A DNA stretch of 7,816 nt from Rhodobacteraceae bacterium UBA6273 (lineage in GTDB: Bacteria; Pseudomonadota; Alphaproteobacteria; Rhodobacterales; Rhodobacteraceae), in assembly GCA_002440625.1 (NCBI GenBank), contig DJUV01000089.1:1-7816 (forward strand), in the 5' to 3' direction. Below the pieces are notes generated by a model. That model saw only the letters and a program-made list of their open reading frames with translations. It searched no databases and was not told where the DNA came from. Both the position numbers and the translations under genes were made by a program. Shown piece by piece: positions 1 to 6,358 of this stretch (the stretch's first letter is position 1; every line of letters starts with the position of its first letter).

Positions 1-2
1 GC

Positions 3-1010
3 AGCAAGTTCAAGGCCGTCAACAACCGCGACCGCAACTTCACCAAGGGCAAGATCGCCAGCCGCCTGGCTCATCTCGAGGCCGATGTCGAACGCTACAT
101 CAACGAGATGGTCCGCATCGACCGGCAGGAGGAAGGCGAGGCGCGCGCCGAGAAGGTTGCCCACCTTGCCCGCCGCTACGGCCGCATCCGGCAGGAGATC
201 GCGCGGCTGCAGGCGATGGACAAGGCCCTGGCCGACGCGCCGGACGGCCAGATATCCCTGACTGATCCAGATGCCCGCGCCATGGCGACAAGCGCCCGGC
301 ACAGCGGGCTCGTCGGCTACAACGTCCAGAATGTCGTCGATACCGAGACCCACATCATCGTCACGCATGACGTCACGAACCAGGGTTTTGACCGCGATCA
401 ACTGAGCCCGATGGCGGTGGCGGCCAAGGAGGCTCTCGGCCGCGACGACCTGCACGCCATTGCCGACAAGGGCTACTTCAGCGGCACCGAGATCCTTGCC
501 TGCCATGAGGTGGGCATCACCACGACCGTGCCGCGGCCCGCCACCTCGGGCAACGAAGGCAAAGGCATGTTCGTCAAGGCAGACTTTCTCTACGATCTGG
601 AACGCGACGTCTATCGATGCCCGGCAGGCAACGAGCTGACCTATCGCTACAGCCGCGAGGAAGGTGGCCTGACGGTGGCGCGATATTGGATCAACGAATG
701 CCAGCACTGCCCACTGCAACGACGGTGCACCAGCGGCAAGGAGCGCCGGATCACCCGGTGGGAACACGAGCATCTGGTAGACGACATGCGCGACCGCCTG
801 AAGCGCGATCCCGACCCAATGACCTTACGGCGCTGCACGGTTGAGCATCCGTTCGGCACCATCAAGGCCTGGATGGGTGCCACCCATTTCCTGACCCGCC
901 GCCTGCGAGGCGTCAGAACCGAGATGGCGCTGAACGTTCTGGCCTACAATATCAAGAGAATGGTCGCCCTGATCGGAATCCGCCGCCTGATGGAGGCCAT
1001 TCCCAGCTGA
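3..1010 (+). CDS. IS1182-family transposase, 5' end outside window
   Basis: This is a DDE transposase that would cut and join the ends of its insertion sequence. The frame is open from base 3, beginning SKFKAVNNRDRNF, a segment typical of the middle of IS1182-type transposases, so the start codon and the first catalytic Asp are off-window. A charged, helical linker follows (about 120-220). The second half carries ADKGYFSG (around 462-485), with the likely second catalytic Asp, and a cysteine cluster with CPAG and CxxCPLxxxC spacing (around 617-730). VEHPFGTIK (840-866) holds the likely catalytic Glu. The C-terminus ends normally in a stop at 1008-1010, with no internal frameshift in the visible part, so the copy may be active. 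Family assignment comes from motif recognition; the subgroup is not certain. Confidence 0.88.
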   Translation, partial: SKFKAVNNRDRNFTKGKIASRLAHLEADVERYINEMVRIDRQEEGEARAEKVAHLARRYGRIRQEIARLQAMDKALADAPDGQISLTDPDARAMATSARHSGLVGYNVQNVVDTETHIIVTHDVTNQGFDRDQLSPMAVAAKEALGRDDLHAIADKGYFSGTEILACHEVGITTTVPRPATSGNEGKGMFVKADFLYDLERDVYRCPAGNELTYRYSREEGGLTVARYWINECQHCPLQRRCTSGKERRITRWEHEHLVDDMRDRLKRDPDPMTLRRCTVEHPFGTIKAWMGATHFLTRRLRGVRTEMALNVLAYNIKRMVALIGIRRLMEAIPS

Positions 1011-1108
1011 CGGACGGCACCTGCTTCATCAAATCGGCGCAGAACCCGCCGATGGCGCGCACCGGACCGGATGATCGCCCGTAGCCAACCCAGGCCATGA
1101 GTTTCCAC

Positions 1109-1128
1109 ACAGCCTCGGCCGAGGCTGT
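1109..1128. repeat. 20-bp perfect palindrome at probable IS edge
   Basis: ACAGCCTCGGCCGAGGCTGT is a perfect 20-bp palindrome. It lies about 100 bp after the transposase stop and overlaps the place where the right end of the insertion sequence is expected. It may be part of the IS terminus, the junction between the terminus and a palindromic target, or an unrelated protein-binding site. No T-tract follows, so it is not a standard terminator. Confidence 0.6.
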
Positions 1129-1206
1129 CTAAATCGCTTAAGCCAGTTGATCTGCCAAACTGTCAGCCCTGCCGTTGCCCCTGACAAGGGATAGATGGAC
1201 TTACGG

Positions 1207-1231
1207 GTTATCCACAAACGCGGTGGACAAC
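1207..1231. promoter_or_regulatory. Inverted pair of DnaA-box-like sites
   Basis: TTATCCACA at 1208-1216 is an exact match to the classical DnaA-box consensus. Seven bases after its first eight bases comes GTGGACAA (1223-1230), which read on the minus strand is TTGTCCAC, one mismatch from TTATCCAC. The two form an inverted repeat with an AAACGCG-type spacer. DnaA boxes occur at replication origins but a single 9-mer also arises by chance. No iterons or replication initiator gene lie in the window, so a role in replication is only a possibility. Confidence 0.35.
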
Positions 1232-1271
1232 TCGGTGTGGAAGCGTGGCATAGGCCCTTCGTTACAAGGTT

Positions 1272-1283
1272 GCGCCCGGGCGC
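1272..1283. repeat. 12-bp GC palindrome
   Basis: GCGCCCGGGCGC is a perfect palindrome about 27 bp past the stop of the minus-strand 97-aa gene. It could fold in that gene's transcript, but no T-run follows on the minus strand, so a terminator call is not supported. Palindromes of this kind are not rare in DNA this GC-rich. Confidence 0.3.
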
Positions 1284-1309
1284 GCCTAAACTTCTGGCAA
1301 ACTCTAGGC

Positions 1310-1603
1310 TCACCGATTGCTGTCGATCCATCGCGACATCAACCCGCGATCGCGAAAGCACTCATCGGGAACCGCCCGCCGCCTGATCCGGGCGAGGCGT
1401 TCTGCGAAGGCGACCTGCTTCGAGCTGGGATGGCTGAAGCTCTCGGCCGGCCTCGCCGCCGCCTGGGTCTCTATCCAGCGGCTCAGGCTTTGCCGATCCC
1501 GCTGAACCTCCCAGGGCAGGACCACCTGATTGCGCAGCGCGAGTTTCTGCGCATAGGCGATCTGCTTCGGGGTGGCGGGTAAGGTGGTAGGGGAAACGTC
1601 CAT
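1310..1603 (-). CDS. 97-aa protein of two tandem KQ-A-LA / RDR-SRWI modules
   Basis: This is a small basic protein of unknown function with two clear internal repeats. Residues 11-47 (TPKQIAYAQKLA ... RDRQSLSRWIETQ) align with residues 60-96 (SSKQVAFAERLA ... RDRGLMSRWIDSN). Both share KQ-A-A--LA, a Pro-X-Glu about 16 residues on, and RDR--(L/M)SRWI. Short modules with this pattern occur, to my recollection, in accessory proteins of proteobacterial plasmids and ICEs, sometimes appended to nucleic-acid enzymes, but I cannot name a characterised function. The start is supported by an excellent Shine-Dalgarno GAGGAGG (1609-1615 on the minus strand) five bases before the ATG. It is transcribed divergently from the DUF932 gene. 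The repeat structure and ribosome site make it a real gene; a DNA- or RNA-binding role is inference only. Confidence 0.8.
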   Translation of the reverse strand: MDVSPTTLPATPKQIAYAQKLALRNQVVLPWEVQRDRQSLSRWIETQAAARPAESFSHPSSKQVAFAERLARIRRRAVPDECFRDRGLMSRWIDSNR

Positions 1604-1736
1604 GACAGCCTCCTCGTAGTCCTCTTCAGGTTAGAACAAATGAGGATCAAAGGCAATCATATAGTGGTTTTTTTCCATCAAGGCACAACATGATGTGTCC
1701 CCCGTAGGGTGCATCGCGAAGCATCGGCGATGGGTG
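1604..1736. promoter_or_regulatory. AT-rich divergent intergenic region
   Basis: This stretch lies between the minus-strand 97-aa gene and the leader of the DUF932 gene. Bases about 1630-1695 are strikingly AT-rich compared with the rest of the window (for example CATATAGTGGTTTTTTT around 1658-1674). As the only such block between two divergent starts, it is the likely site of promoters in both directions. On the minus strand TTGCCT and CTAACC, 16 bp apart, are one possible -35/-10 pair, but the match is weak and no promoter can be fixed by eye. Confidence 0.45.
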
Positions 1737-1821
1737 GAGCGAGAGGAAGAGGGGAGGGGGCGGCCCTGCGCGGGTTGAAGCTCGGGAGAGAGGCTCCCGG
1801 CGCCCGCGCTGGAGGCAAGTC
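1737..1821 (+). ncRNA. Structured leader of the DUF932 gene (copy 1 of a repeated element)
   Basis: A purine-rich start (GAGCGAGAGGA, 1737-1747, then G-rich to 1760) is followed by a two-stem fold. Outer stem P1 pairs GCGCGGG (1768-1774) with CCCGCGC (1803-1809). Inner stem P2 pairs CGGGAG (1783-1788) with CTCCCG (1794-1799) around loop AGAGG. Between the stems lie 8 nt on the 5' side (TTGAAGCT) and 3 nt (GCG) on the 3' side. P1 ends one base before the Shine-Dalgarno GGAGG (1811-1815), which suits translational control or an attenuation-like role. The same element precedes the parB-like gene with compensatory base changes, which is direct evidence that the fold matters. It could act as RNA or as single-stranded DNA. 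Its ligand or partner is unknown, and I do not recognise it as a named RNA family. Confidence 0.7.
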
Positions 1822-3018
1822 ATGGCACAGATCGAAATTCTGGAACCCGCACGGCCAGTACGCGGCGGCTACAAGGTGGATGTCGGCCGGGGCGAGAGGA
1901 TCGGCCGGGTGTCATCGGAATGGTTCAACCGGCCCGACGACGAGCGCTTCCTGTCGCTCGACAATCTCTGGGCTTCGGTGAAGTCCCGCTCCGAACGCAG
2001 CCGGACGCGGATTGTCGAGACGGCACGGATCCATGTCGAGGCCAGCCGCGACAATGCCGAGCGGATGCAGCTGGTCCTGCCGAACGCAGATGCGCCCCTG
2101 GCTCCGACCCACTGGGCCTTCGGCCAGCTGGCGGCCATGGTCGGGGCGCCCGCAGCCTATCTTCGCCAGCTTCCGGCGCCGCTCGCGGGCATTAACCTTC
2201 AGTATGGTCTATCCTCCTGCCGCTCCGAGCAGATCAAGACCCTCGAGACCGACGACGGCCGGGTTGAGTTGCGTGCGGTCACCGGACCGGACTACGGCAG
2301 AATCCATGACCACGAGTTGGTCGAGGCCGTGCAGAAGATCGCGGGCAACGGCACAGGGGATACCAGGTGGAAGGTGCCTGGCGTCCTCGACTGGTCGACC
2401 GGGGTCTACAACCCGGATATCGACATCACCCGCGACACGACGACGCTCTATGCTTCGGACAGGGATGTGTTCCTGTTCCTGGTCGACGATTTCAATCCCA
2501 TCGAAGCAGGCAAGCTGCCCGACGGGTCGCCGGACCTCTTCTTCCGCGGCTTTTACGCCTGGAACTCCGAGGTGGGCGCGAAGACCCTCGGGATTGCGAG
2601 CTTCTATCTGCGGGCAGTTTGCCAGAACCGCCAACTTTGGGGCGTCGAGGATTTCCAGGAAATCACCATCCGGCATTCGAAATACGCAGCCAACCGCTTC
2701 GCACATGAGGCGGCGCCGGCGCTGACCCGCTTCGCGAATTCCTCGCCGCAGCCCTTCATCAACGGCATCAAGGCGGCCCGGCAACAGATCGTCGCGCGTA
2801 CCGATGAGGACCGCCAGGACTTCCTCCGCAAGCGCGGCTTCTCGCGGCCCGAGACCGCGAAGATCATCGACAAGGTGCTGATGGAGGAGGGGCACCCTCC
2901 TCAGTCCATCTTCGACTTCGTCCAGGGGATCACCCGGCTTGCACGCGAGAAACCACATCAGGATGCCCGGCTGGAATTCGAGGGCAGGGCGAAAAAGCTC
3001 CTCGACCGGGTCGGCTGA
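1822..3018 (+). CDS. DUF932 domain-containing plasmid/phage-like protein
   Basis: This 398-aa protein resembles the DUF932 (phage/plasmid-like, TIGR03299-type) family, whose members are common on plasmids, ICEs and phages and lack an established biochemical function. The recognisable core includes a recombination-protein-like middle region: residues ~147-160 (GRVELRAVTGPDYG), a hydrophobic strand DVFLFLVDD (~215-223), FYLRAVCQNRQLWG (~260-273) and YAANRFAHEAAPAL (~288-301). The C-terminal FDFVQGITRLAREK helix is typical of the family. There is no signal peptide or membrane segment, so it is probably cytoplasmic. The start is set by GGAGG six bases upstream. The N-terminal ~50 residues are less family-like. 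The gene is intact and follows the structured leader. A DNA-associated role, such as protecting or processing incoming DNA, fits the company it keeps but is inference. Confidence 0.88.
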   Translation: MAQIEILEPARPVRGGYKVDVGRGERIGRVSSEWFNRPDDERFLSLDNLWASVKSRSERSRTRIVETARIHVEASRDNAERMQLVLPNADAPLAPTHWAFGQLAAMVGAPAAYLRQLPAPLAGINLQYGLSSCRSEQIKTLETDDGRVELRAVTGPDYGRIHDHELVEAVQKIAGNGTGDTRWKVPGVLDWSTGVYNPDIDITRDTTTLYASDRDVFLFLVDDFNPIEAGKLPDGSPDLFFRGFYAWNSEVGAKTLGIASFYLRAVCQNRQLWGVEDFQEITIRHSKYAANRFAHEAAPALTRFANSSPQPFINGIKAARQQIVARTDEDRQDFLRKRGFSRPETAKIIDKVLMEEGHPPQSIFDFVQGITRLAREKPHQDARLEFEGRAKKLLDRVG

Positions 3019-3039
3019 TCCGGCCGTCTTCGGCTTTTC

Positions 3040-3075
3040 GGTCACCCTGCCGCCGTCCTGCAGGGCAGGGTGACC
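3040..3075. repeat. 12-bp perfect stem-loop after the DUF932 gene
   Basis: GGTCACCCTGCC (3040-3051) is the exact reverse complement of GGCAGGGTGACC (3064-3075), with a 12-nt loop. It begins 21 bp past the DUF932 stop. No T-tract follows on either strand, so it is not a classical intrinsic terminator. It could be a Rho-linked 3' end, an mRNA-stabilising or processing hairpin, or a dyad operator for the downstream pair of genes. A shorter stem CCGCC/GGCGG (3143-3160) lies between it and the next gene. Confidence 0.6.
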
Positions 3076-3198
3076 ATCGCGCGGCATGCCGACGTTTCCT
3101 GCTGGCTGCTGCATTCTCCCCTTTCCGGCCAGCTCTCCTGCGCCGCCGTCACAGTGGCGGGGCAGGGGGACTGGTCGCTATCCCATGAGGATTCAAAG

Positions 3199-3438
3199 AT
3201 GCAGACCTTCGACGACAAGGTGGACGCGGCCGTTCATGCGGCCTTCATGGCCCTCGGCCTTTCGGCTGCCACACGCTGGGAGCTGGCCTGCCGGCTTAGC
3301 GATTTCATCGCGCAAGAATTCCGGTCTGATGTGACCGGAGACGAGGAAGACGGGGACGATGGCAGCGAAGCGACCACTTCCCGGCAGCCCGATGACGCCG
3401 GTTCGGTTGGCGGCGAGGGAGGTTCGTCCGATGACTGA
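3199..3438 (+). CDS. 79-aa acidic-tailed hypothetical protein
   Basis: I do not recognise this protein. Residues 4-44 look like a compact helical domain (FDDKVDAAVHAAF, then WELACRLSDFIAQEFRSD), and residues 45-79 form a low-complexity acidic, Gly/Ser-rich tail that is probably disordered. The start at 3199 is chosen because GAGG lies eight bases upstream and because the sequence becomes protein-like only here; an upstream GTG at 3070 overlaps the 12-bp stem-loop and is unlikely. The stop overlaps the next gene (ATGACTGA), which implies translational coupling with the RadC-type gene. The acidic tail could mimic DNA, as in some anti-restriction proteins, but this is speculation. Confidence 0.7.
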   Translation: MQTFDDKVDAAVHAAFMALGLSAATRWELACRLSDFIAQEFRSDVTGDEEDGDDGSEATTSRQPDDAGSVGGEGGSSDD

Positions 3439-3874
3439 GCAAGAGGAGACCATCATTCTCGAGGCCCGCGAAATCCTTGCCCGCTACATCAACTGCAACC
3501 CCGTCCTGTCCTGCTGGCAGGCGGTGCTGGACTATTGCGCCATTAGCATCCGTGGCGAGGTCGAACGCTTCCATGTCCTCTACCTCGACCGAAAGAACCG
3601 GCTGATCTCGGACGAATGCCTTGCCATCGGTACGGTCGATCATGTCCCGGTTTATCCGCGCGAGGTAGTCAAAAGGGCCTTGCTCAACAATGCCATGGCG
3701 ATTCTGGTTGTCCATAATCACCCGGCCGGTGATCCCGCCCCCTCGGAGGCCGATATCGCGATGACGAAGCAGTTGCAGGATGCATGTGCCGTTCTCGGGA
3801 TCACGCTGCACGACCATATCATCGTCGGTGCCGGTCGCGAACTCAGCCTGCGCGCGGAGGGAATGATTCAATGA
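3431..3874 (+). CDS. radC: RadC-type JAB/MPN+ domain protein
   Basis: This 147-aa protein is a RadC-like member of the JAMM/MPN+ metalloprotein fold. All metal-site residues are visible: Glu45 in VERFHVLYLDR and the HxHPxG...PSxxD motif HNHPAGDPAPSEAD (His95, His97, Ser105, Asp108). Chromosomal RadC has about 220 residues with an N-terminal helix-hairpin-helix region. This copy lacks that part, as do the short RadC proteins common on plasmids, prophages and islands (compare E. coli YeeS/YkfG types). RadC was once linked to DNA repair, but its biochemical role is unsettled. The start at 3431 overlaps the stop of the 79-aa gene by 8 nt, so expression is probably coupled. A longer frame start at 3359 lies within the upstream gene and is less likely. 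Symbol radC is used in the family sense. Confidence 0.9.
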   Translation: MTEQEETIILEAREILARYINCNPVLSCWQAVLDYCAISIRGEVERFHVLYLDRKNRLISDECLAIGTVDHVPVYPREVVKRALLNNAMAILVVHNHPAGDPAPSEADIAMTKQLQDACAVLGITLHDHIIVGAGRELSLRAEGMIQ

Positions 3875-4062
3875 AGAGTGTCGAATTCTCCCGAAGCGGC
3901 CGCCAGGGCAGAAGCAAGGTCAACTGGGGCTGGTCTGGCGTTCATCGCCAGCCTCACGGACAGGGGCCACAGGAGTTTCGCAGCGATCTTCCCGACCGGG
4001 CGTCCTGCTAGACTGCCGGAACGGCGGTGCCACGAATGGCTGGGGGCAGCGCTGCGATCAGA
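3875..4062. other. Intergenic region before the parB-like leader
   Basis: No supported gene is seen here. CTGGCG/CGCCAG (3935-3951, loop TTCAT) and GGCTGG/CCAGCC (3928-3953) are two mutually exclusive hairpins, and a small GCCG/CGGC stem lies at 4015-4025. A promoter for the parB-like gene would be expected here; GCTAGACT near 4008-4015 is the only -10-like string noticed and is weak. A GTG-started frame at 3878-4141 runs across the region but is better explained by the leader structure that follows. Confidence 0.4.
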
Positions 4063-4142
4063 GAGCGAGAGGAGGGTGGGGGGTCTGCGACGGGATGAAG
4101 ATCGGAAGAGAGGCTTCCGGCGCCCGTCGTGGAGAAGATGAC
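4063..4142 (+). ncRNA. Structured leader of the parB-like gene (copy 2 of the repeated element)
   Basis: The element starts with the same 11-mer GAGCGAGAGGA (4063-4073) and a G-rich run. P1 pairs CGACGGG (4088-4094) with CCCGTCG (4123-4129), extendable by a G-T wobble. P2 pairs CGGAAG (4103-4108) with CTTCCG (4114-4119) around loop AGAGG. The internal loops are ATGAAGAT (8 nt) and GCG (3 nt). Compared with copy 1, the three outermost P1 pairs and one P2 pair are changed on both sides so that pairing is kept. The Shine-Dalgarno GGAG (4131-4134) directly follows P1. The distance from the 11-mer to ATG is 80 nt here and 85 nt in copy 1. The position suggests control of translation or early transcription of this gene. 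Confidence 0.7.
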
Positions 4143-6305
4143 ATGGCGAAGGCCGTTCAGAAAATCACCCTCTCGCGCTCGCGCGATATCCCCTTCGACA
4201 AGCTGGTGCTGAGCCAGGCGAACGTCCGCAAGATCAAGGCCAATGTGTCGGTCGAGGAGCTGGCCGAGGACATCGCCCGGCGCGGTTTGCTGCAGAGCCT
4301 CAACGTCCGGCCGCTCCTCGACACGGAGGGCCAGGAAACCGGCATGTTCGAAGTGCCGGCGGGCGGCCGCCGCTACCAGGCGCTGGCGCTCCTGGTGAAA
4401 CAGAAGCGCCTGGCGAAGGATGCGCCGGTTCCCTGCGTCCTGCGTGATGGCGACAGCGATATCCTCGCCGAGGATGACTCCTTGGCCGAGAACACGCAGC
4501 GCGCAGCCCTCCATCCGCTCGACCAGTTCAGGGCGTTCAAGGCGCTGCGGGAGAAGGGCCAGTCCGAGGAACAGATCGCGGCGGCCTTCTTCGTCCCGGC
4601 CACGGTCGTGAAGCAGCGCCTGAAGCTGGTCTCCGTCGCCGAAGAACTGCTGGAGGTCTACGCCGCCGATGAGATGACGTTGGAGGAACTCATGGCCTTC
4701 ACGGTGTCTTCGGACAACGAGCGGCAGGTGCAGGTCTGGAGTGCGGTCAAGGATTCCGGGTGGCAGCGCGAGCCCCACAGCATCCGCCGCAAGCTGACCG
4801 AAACCTCGGTGCGTTGCTCGGATCGCAGGGTGCGTTTCGTCGGCATTGAGGCCTATGAGTTGGCCGGTGGCACCCGCAGCCGCGACCTTTTCGAAGACGA
4901 CAGCGGCGGCTGGATCGACGATGTCGGCCTGCTCGACCGCCTGGTCGCGGAAAAGCTGTCGGCTGAAGCCCAGGCTGTCGCAGCCGAGGGCTGGAGATGG
5001 GTCAAGGCCGATGTCAGCTTCGAATATGGCCACAATTTTGGGTTTCGGAAGCTGCCCGCCGGGCCGCAGTTGACCGAAGAAGAATACGCTACCCGGGAGG
5101 CGCTCCGCAGCGAGTACGACGATCTCGAGGCGGAATATGCCGAGGCGGAGGAGTATCCCGACGAGGCCGCCGCGCGCCTTGGTGAGATCGAGGCCGCGCT
5201 CGAGGCTTACGACAACCGCCCCGTCACCTACGACCCCGCGGAGATCGGACGGGCAGGTGCCTTCGTCAGCATAAATCTCGATGGCACAGTCAAAGTCGAG
5301 CGTGGCTTCGTGCGTCCGGAGGATGCAGCGGCGAGCGGGAAAAGGGACGACGCCGATGACGATGATCCCTCGGACAGCGATGACGATGCAGACGACGGCA
5401 TTGGCGACTGGACGACCGGGACCGTCGTCACCATCGGCGGACAGGCGTCCGTGCCGGAGGATGACGAGGGCGAGGCGATCAAGCCGCTGCCGGATCGGCT
5501 GCTCTCGGAACTGACCGCCTACCGGACGGTGGCGCTGCAGGATGCGGTCGCCCGGCATCCGCAGGTCGCCATGACCCTGCTTCTGCACAAACTGGTCACC
5601 GATGCCTTCCGGTCGGGCATGACCCAAGGACGCTGTCTCGAGGCCTCGATTCGGTCGGTCTACCCCTCTGCGCAGCCGGCCGATCTGAAGTCCTTCCCGC
5701 CGGCGCTGTCGATCGGGGAGCGGCATGAAGCCTGGCAGCAGGACATCCCGACCGGCGACGACCATACCCTCTGGATCTGGATCGCCGGACTCGATGAGGC
5801 GAGCCGCATGGCGCTGCTCGCGCATTGCGTCTCCTTCGGGATCAACGCGCAGCACGAAAAGCCCAATCCGTTCAGCGGCTACGGGCTGAGTGAGCATGCG
5901 TTGCAATGCCGGATGGCCGAAGCCGATCGCCTCGCCCGCCAGACCGGTCTCGACATGTTCGAAGCGGGCTGGCAGCCGACGGTCGACAACTATCTCGGTC
6001 GCGTCACCAAGCCGCGCATCCTCGAGGCCGTTCGCGAGGCAAAGGGCGAGGGCGCTGTGCAGCTGATCGACCATCTGAAGAAGGGCGACATGGCGCGCGA
6101 GGCGGCGCGCCTGCTCGATGGCACCGGCTGGCTCCCCGAAATCCTCCGGGTTGCCGGGGACGAAGAGCCGGTCCCGACTGAAGCCGATGCCGCGGAGATC
6201 GCGGACCTGCCGGCTTTCCTCGCTGATGAGCCGGTCGAGGATGCGGTCGAGGCGGAAGTGCCGAACAAGGAGGCCGAATCCGCCGAAGCGGTTGCGGCGG
6301 AATGA
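4143..6305 (+). CDS. Large orphan ParB/Spo0J-family protein
   Basis: This 720-aa protein has an N-terminal ParB domain. The ParB start-type segment IPFDKLVLSQANVRK spans ~16-30, AGGRRYQAL (73-81) corresponds to the Arg-rich nucleotide-binding box, and ENTQRAALHPLDQF (115-128) to the ENxxR box. A helix-turn-helix stretch follows (QSEEQIAAAFFVPATVVKQRL, ~139-159, is the recognisable part). After it come a Glu/Ala-rich probable coiled coil (~310-360), a very acidic Asp/Ser linker (~399-420), a helical domain of unknown type (~435-670) and an acidic tail. Canonical ParB has about 300 residues and pairs with ParA; no parA is adjacent. Similar large ParB-like proteins occur on alphaproteobacterial plasmids and ICEs, and ParB-like genes lie in leading regions of conjugative plasmids. 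Partition is therefore less likely than a DNA-binding, nuclease-like or establishment role, but this is inference. The start at 4143 has GGAG eight bases upstream; an in-frame ATG at 4095 lies inside the leader structure and is rejected. Confidence 0.87.
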   Translation: MAKAVQKITLSRSRDIPFDKLVLSQANVRKIKANVSVEELAEDIARRGLLQSLNVRPLLDTEGQETGMFEVPAGGRRYQALALLVKQKRLAKDAPVPCVLRDGDSDILAEDDSLAENTQRAALHPLDQFRAFKALREKGQSEEQIAAAFFVPATVVKQRLKLVSVAEELLEVYAADEMTLEELMAFTVSSDNERQVQVWSAVKDSGWQREPHSIRRKLTETSVRCSDRRVRFVGIEAYELAGGTRSRDLFEDDSGGWIDDVGLLDRLVAEKLSAEAQAVAAEGWRWVKADVSFEYGHNFGFRKLPAGPQLTEEEYATREALRSEYDDLEAEYAEAEEYPDEAAARLGEIEAALEAYDNRPVTYDPAEIGRAGAFVSINLDGTVKVERGFVRPEDAAASGKRDDADDDDPSDSDDDADDGIGDWTTGTVVTIGGQASVPEDDEGEAIKPLPDRLLSELTAYRTVALQDAVARHPQVAMTLLLHKLVTDAFRSGMTQGRCLEASIRSVYPSAQPADLKSFPPALSIGERHEAWQQDIPTGDDHTLWIWIAGLDEASRMALLAHCVSFGINAQHEKPNPFSGYGLSEHALQCRMAEADRLARQTGLDMFEAGWQPTVDNYLGRVTKPRILEAVREAKGEGAVQLIDHLKKGDMAREAARLLDGTGWLPEILRVAGDEEPVPTEADAAEIADLPAFLADEPVEDAVEAEVPNKEAESAEAVAAE

Positions 6306-6358
6306 TCCTTCGGGGGCGGCCGTCCGTGCCGTCCCTGCTTCCTGCCGTCCTGGACATC

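Larger units (their letters stand above)
1..1128 (+). mobile_element. 3' portion of an IS1182-family insertion sequence
   Basis: The left part of the element lies outside the window; what remains is most of the transposase gene and about 100 nt of right-end DNA. The assignment rests on the transposase (next entry). The right boundary is not proven: elements of this type usually end some tens of bases past the transposase stop, and the most end-like sequence is GAGTTTCCACACAGCCTCGG at 1099-1118, which runs into a 20-bp palindrome (1109-1128). Without the left end, neither the terminal inverted repeat nor a target duplication can be checked. The element points into the accessory gene region, so it could mark an insertion or rearrangement edge. 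Confidence 0.7.
1129..1309. other. Non-coding stretch beside the IS element
   Basis: No convincing gene is seen in this stretch; open frames on both strands lack family-like sequence and Shine-Dalgarno sites. It holds the DnaA-box-like inverted pair and the GCGCCCGGGCGC palindrome listed separately. It lies downstream of both flanking genes (transposase from the left, the 97-aa gene from the right), so terminators would be expected, but no stem followed by a T-tract was found. Confidence 0.5.

Noticed and set aside
1029..1582. Several open frames on both strands in 1029-1582
   Set aside because: They overlap the IS end or lie antisense to the 97-aa gene, and have no ribosome sites or family-like sequence.
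1631..1678. 15-codon minus-strand frame in the AT-rich block upstream of the 97-aa gene, a possible leader peptide
   Set aside because: No Shine-Dalgarno, and a frame this short is expected by chance; the region is better read as promoter DNA.
2209..3114. 301-codon minus-strand frame across DUF932
   Set aside because: Antisense shadow of the DUF932 gene, with no domain and no ribosome site.
3878..4141. GTG-started 87-codon frame between radC and the parB-like gene
   Set aside because: It begins within the radC stop area, lacks a Shine-Dalgarno, turns Arg-rich, and its 3' half is the covarying leader, which explains the sequence better.
4008..6074. 688-codon open frame on the minus strand across the parB-like gene
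   Set aside because: It lies antisense to a gene with clear ParB motifs; long mirror frames are expected in GC-rich coding DNA, and its product shows no recognisable domain.
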